Shown one piece after another: positions 22,107-22,278 of a stretch of DNA of 22,278 nucleotides. The notes under the pieces were generated by a model that had not been told where the DNA came from, made no database searches, and saw only the letters and a list, made by a program, of their open reading frames with translations. The position numbers and the translations under genes are program-made. The stretch is from Bacteroidia bacterium (GTDB lineage: Bacteria; Bacteroidota; Bacteroidia; SpSt-205), in assembly GCA_025060275.1 (NCBI GenBank), contig JANXCJ010000014.1, forward strand, positions 1 through 22,278, in the 5' to 3' direction. Each line of letters begins with the position of its first letter. Within the stretch, counting starts at the first letter, position 1.

Positions 22107-22278
22107 AAACTACATCTTGACTTATATAAAAATAAAAACAAAAAAACTCCCTAAACCTCACTTTTATGCAACTGAATTGTAAAATTATGCTCATGAGCAG
22201 TATACATGGCTGAAGTATGTAATCTGAGTGCTCAAAATAGCAAATGGGCCTGTCATTCCATACCTCAGATTCAAGCGA
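22107..22278. other. mnmA upstream region, AT-rich, no supported gene
   Basis: The last 172 bases hold no gene I can support. Next to mnmA they contain A/T runs at about 22121-22147. Further out is a perfect 12-base palindrome, TGCTCATGAGCA (22188-22199). A short open frame from ATG 22206 runs off the right edge but is too short to judge. Confidence 0.4.
22188..22199. repeat. 12-base perfect palindrome upstream of mnmA
   Basis: TGCTCATGAGCA equals its own reverse complement. It lies about 80 bases before the mnmA start. It could be a binding site for a dimeric regulator, but a single palindrome of this length is weak evidence. Confidence 0.35.

Noticed and set aside
22068..22278. Minus-strand open frame running into mnmA from the right edge
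   Set aside because: It is open to the edge, but its composition (runs of F, Y and I from the AT-rich leader) looks non-coding and it overlaps the mnmA start in another frame.

Overview
The window looks like chromosomal DNA of a member of the Bacteroidota. Four signs point there: promoters of the Bacteroidota form TAnnTTTG in front of several genes; a large carboxypeptidase-regulatory/DUF5686 outer-membrane protein; an exported CxxCH protein with a C-terminal tail like a type IX secretion sorting domain; and few Shine-Dalgarno-like start sites. I cannot assign a genus. Genes are packed tightly, often overlapping by 4 to 40 bases. No transposase, phage or plasmid gene is visible.

Left part, positions 1-5062. 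The 5' end of a polysaccharide flippase gene leaves the window on the minus strand. A 208-base spacer follows, carrying two exact 28-base direct repeats and the ssrA promoter. Next comes tmRNA (ssrA, 424-773), whose tag frame ends in YALAA-stop. Three bases after the tmRNA a plus-strand gene run starts: an oligopeptide-type ABC permease, an RsbU/SpoIIE-type phosphatase, a PRXL2-type peroxiredoxin, a tandem universal-stress-like protein and a short-chain dehydrogenase. With no terminator or second promoter visible, tmRNA and this stress-flavoured run may share a transcript.

Middle part, positions 5311-16091, all minus strand. In transcription order: a DUF5686 outer-membrane protein, an acetyltransferase-like protein and a PAS-SpoIIE phosphatase form one run. 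The phenylacetyl-CoA epoxidase genes paaA, paaB, paaC and paaD follow, with an arsenate-reductase-type gene inserted between paaC and paaD. Last come purD and a MacB/FtsX-type permease. Promoters are visible before paaA and purD. A strong GC hairpin with seven Ts lies between the purD promoter and its start codon. No paaE-like reductase or downstream phenylacetate gene is seen.

Right part, positions 16109-22278. On the plus strand are an exported CxxCH protein, cutA, a DUF2279 protein, a class-A-beta-lactamase-like serine hydrolase and mutL; the last four overlap one another. mnmA converges on mutL, and both stop codons lie in one 6-base palindrome. The final 172 bases are the mnmA upstream region.

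The points most worth checking are the tmRNA joined to a protein operon, a PaaC that keeps a full set of diiron ligands, a MutL whose endonuclease motifs look degraded, the arsC-like gene inside the paa operon, and the possible attenuator before purD.
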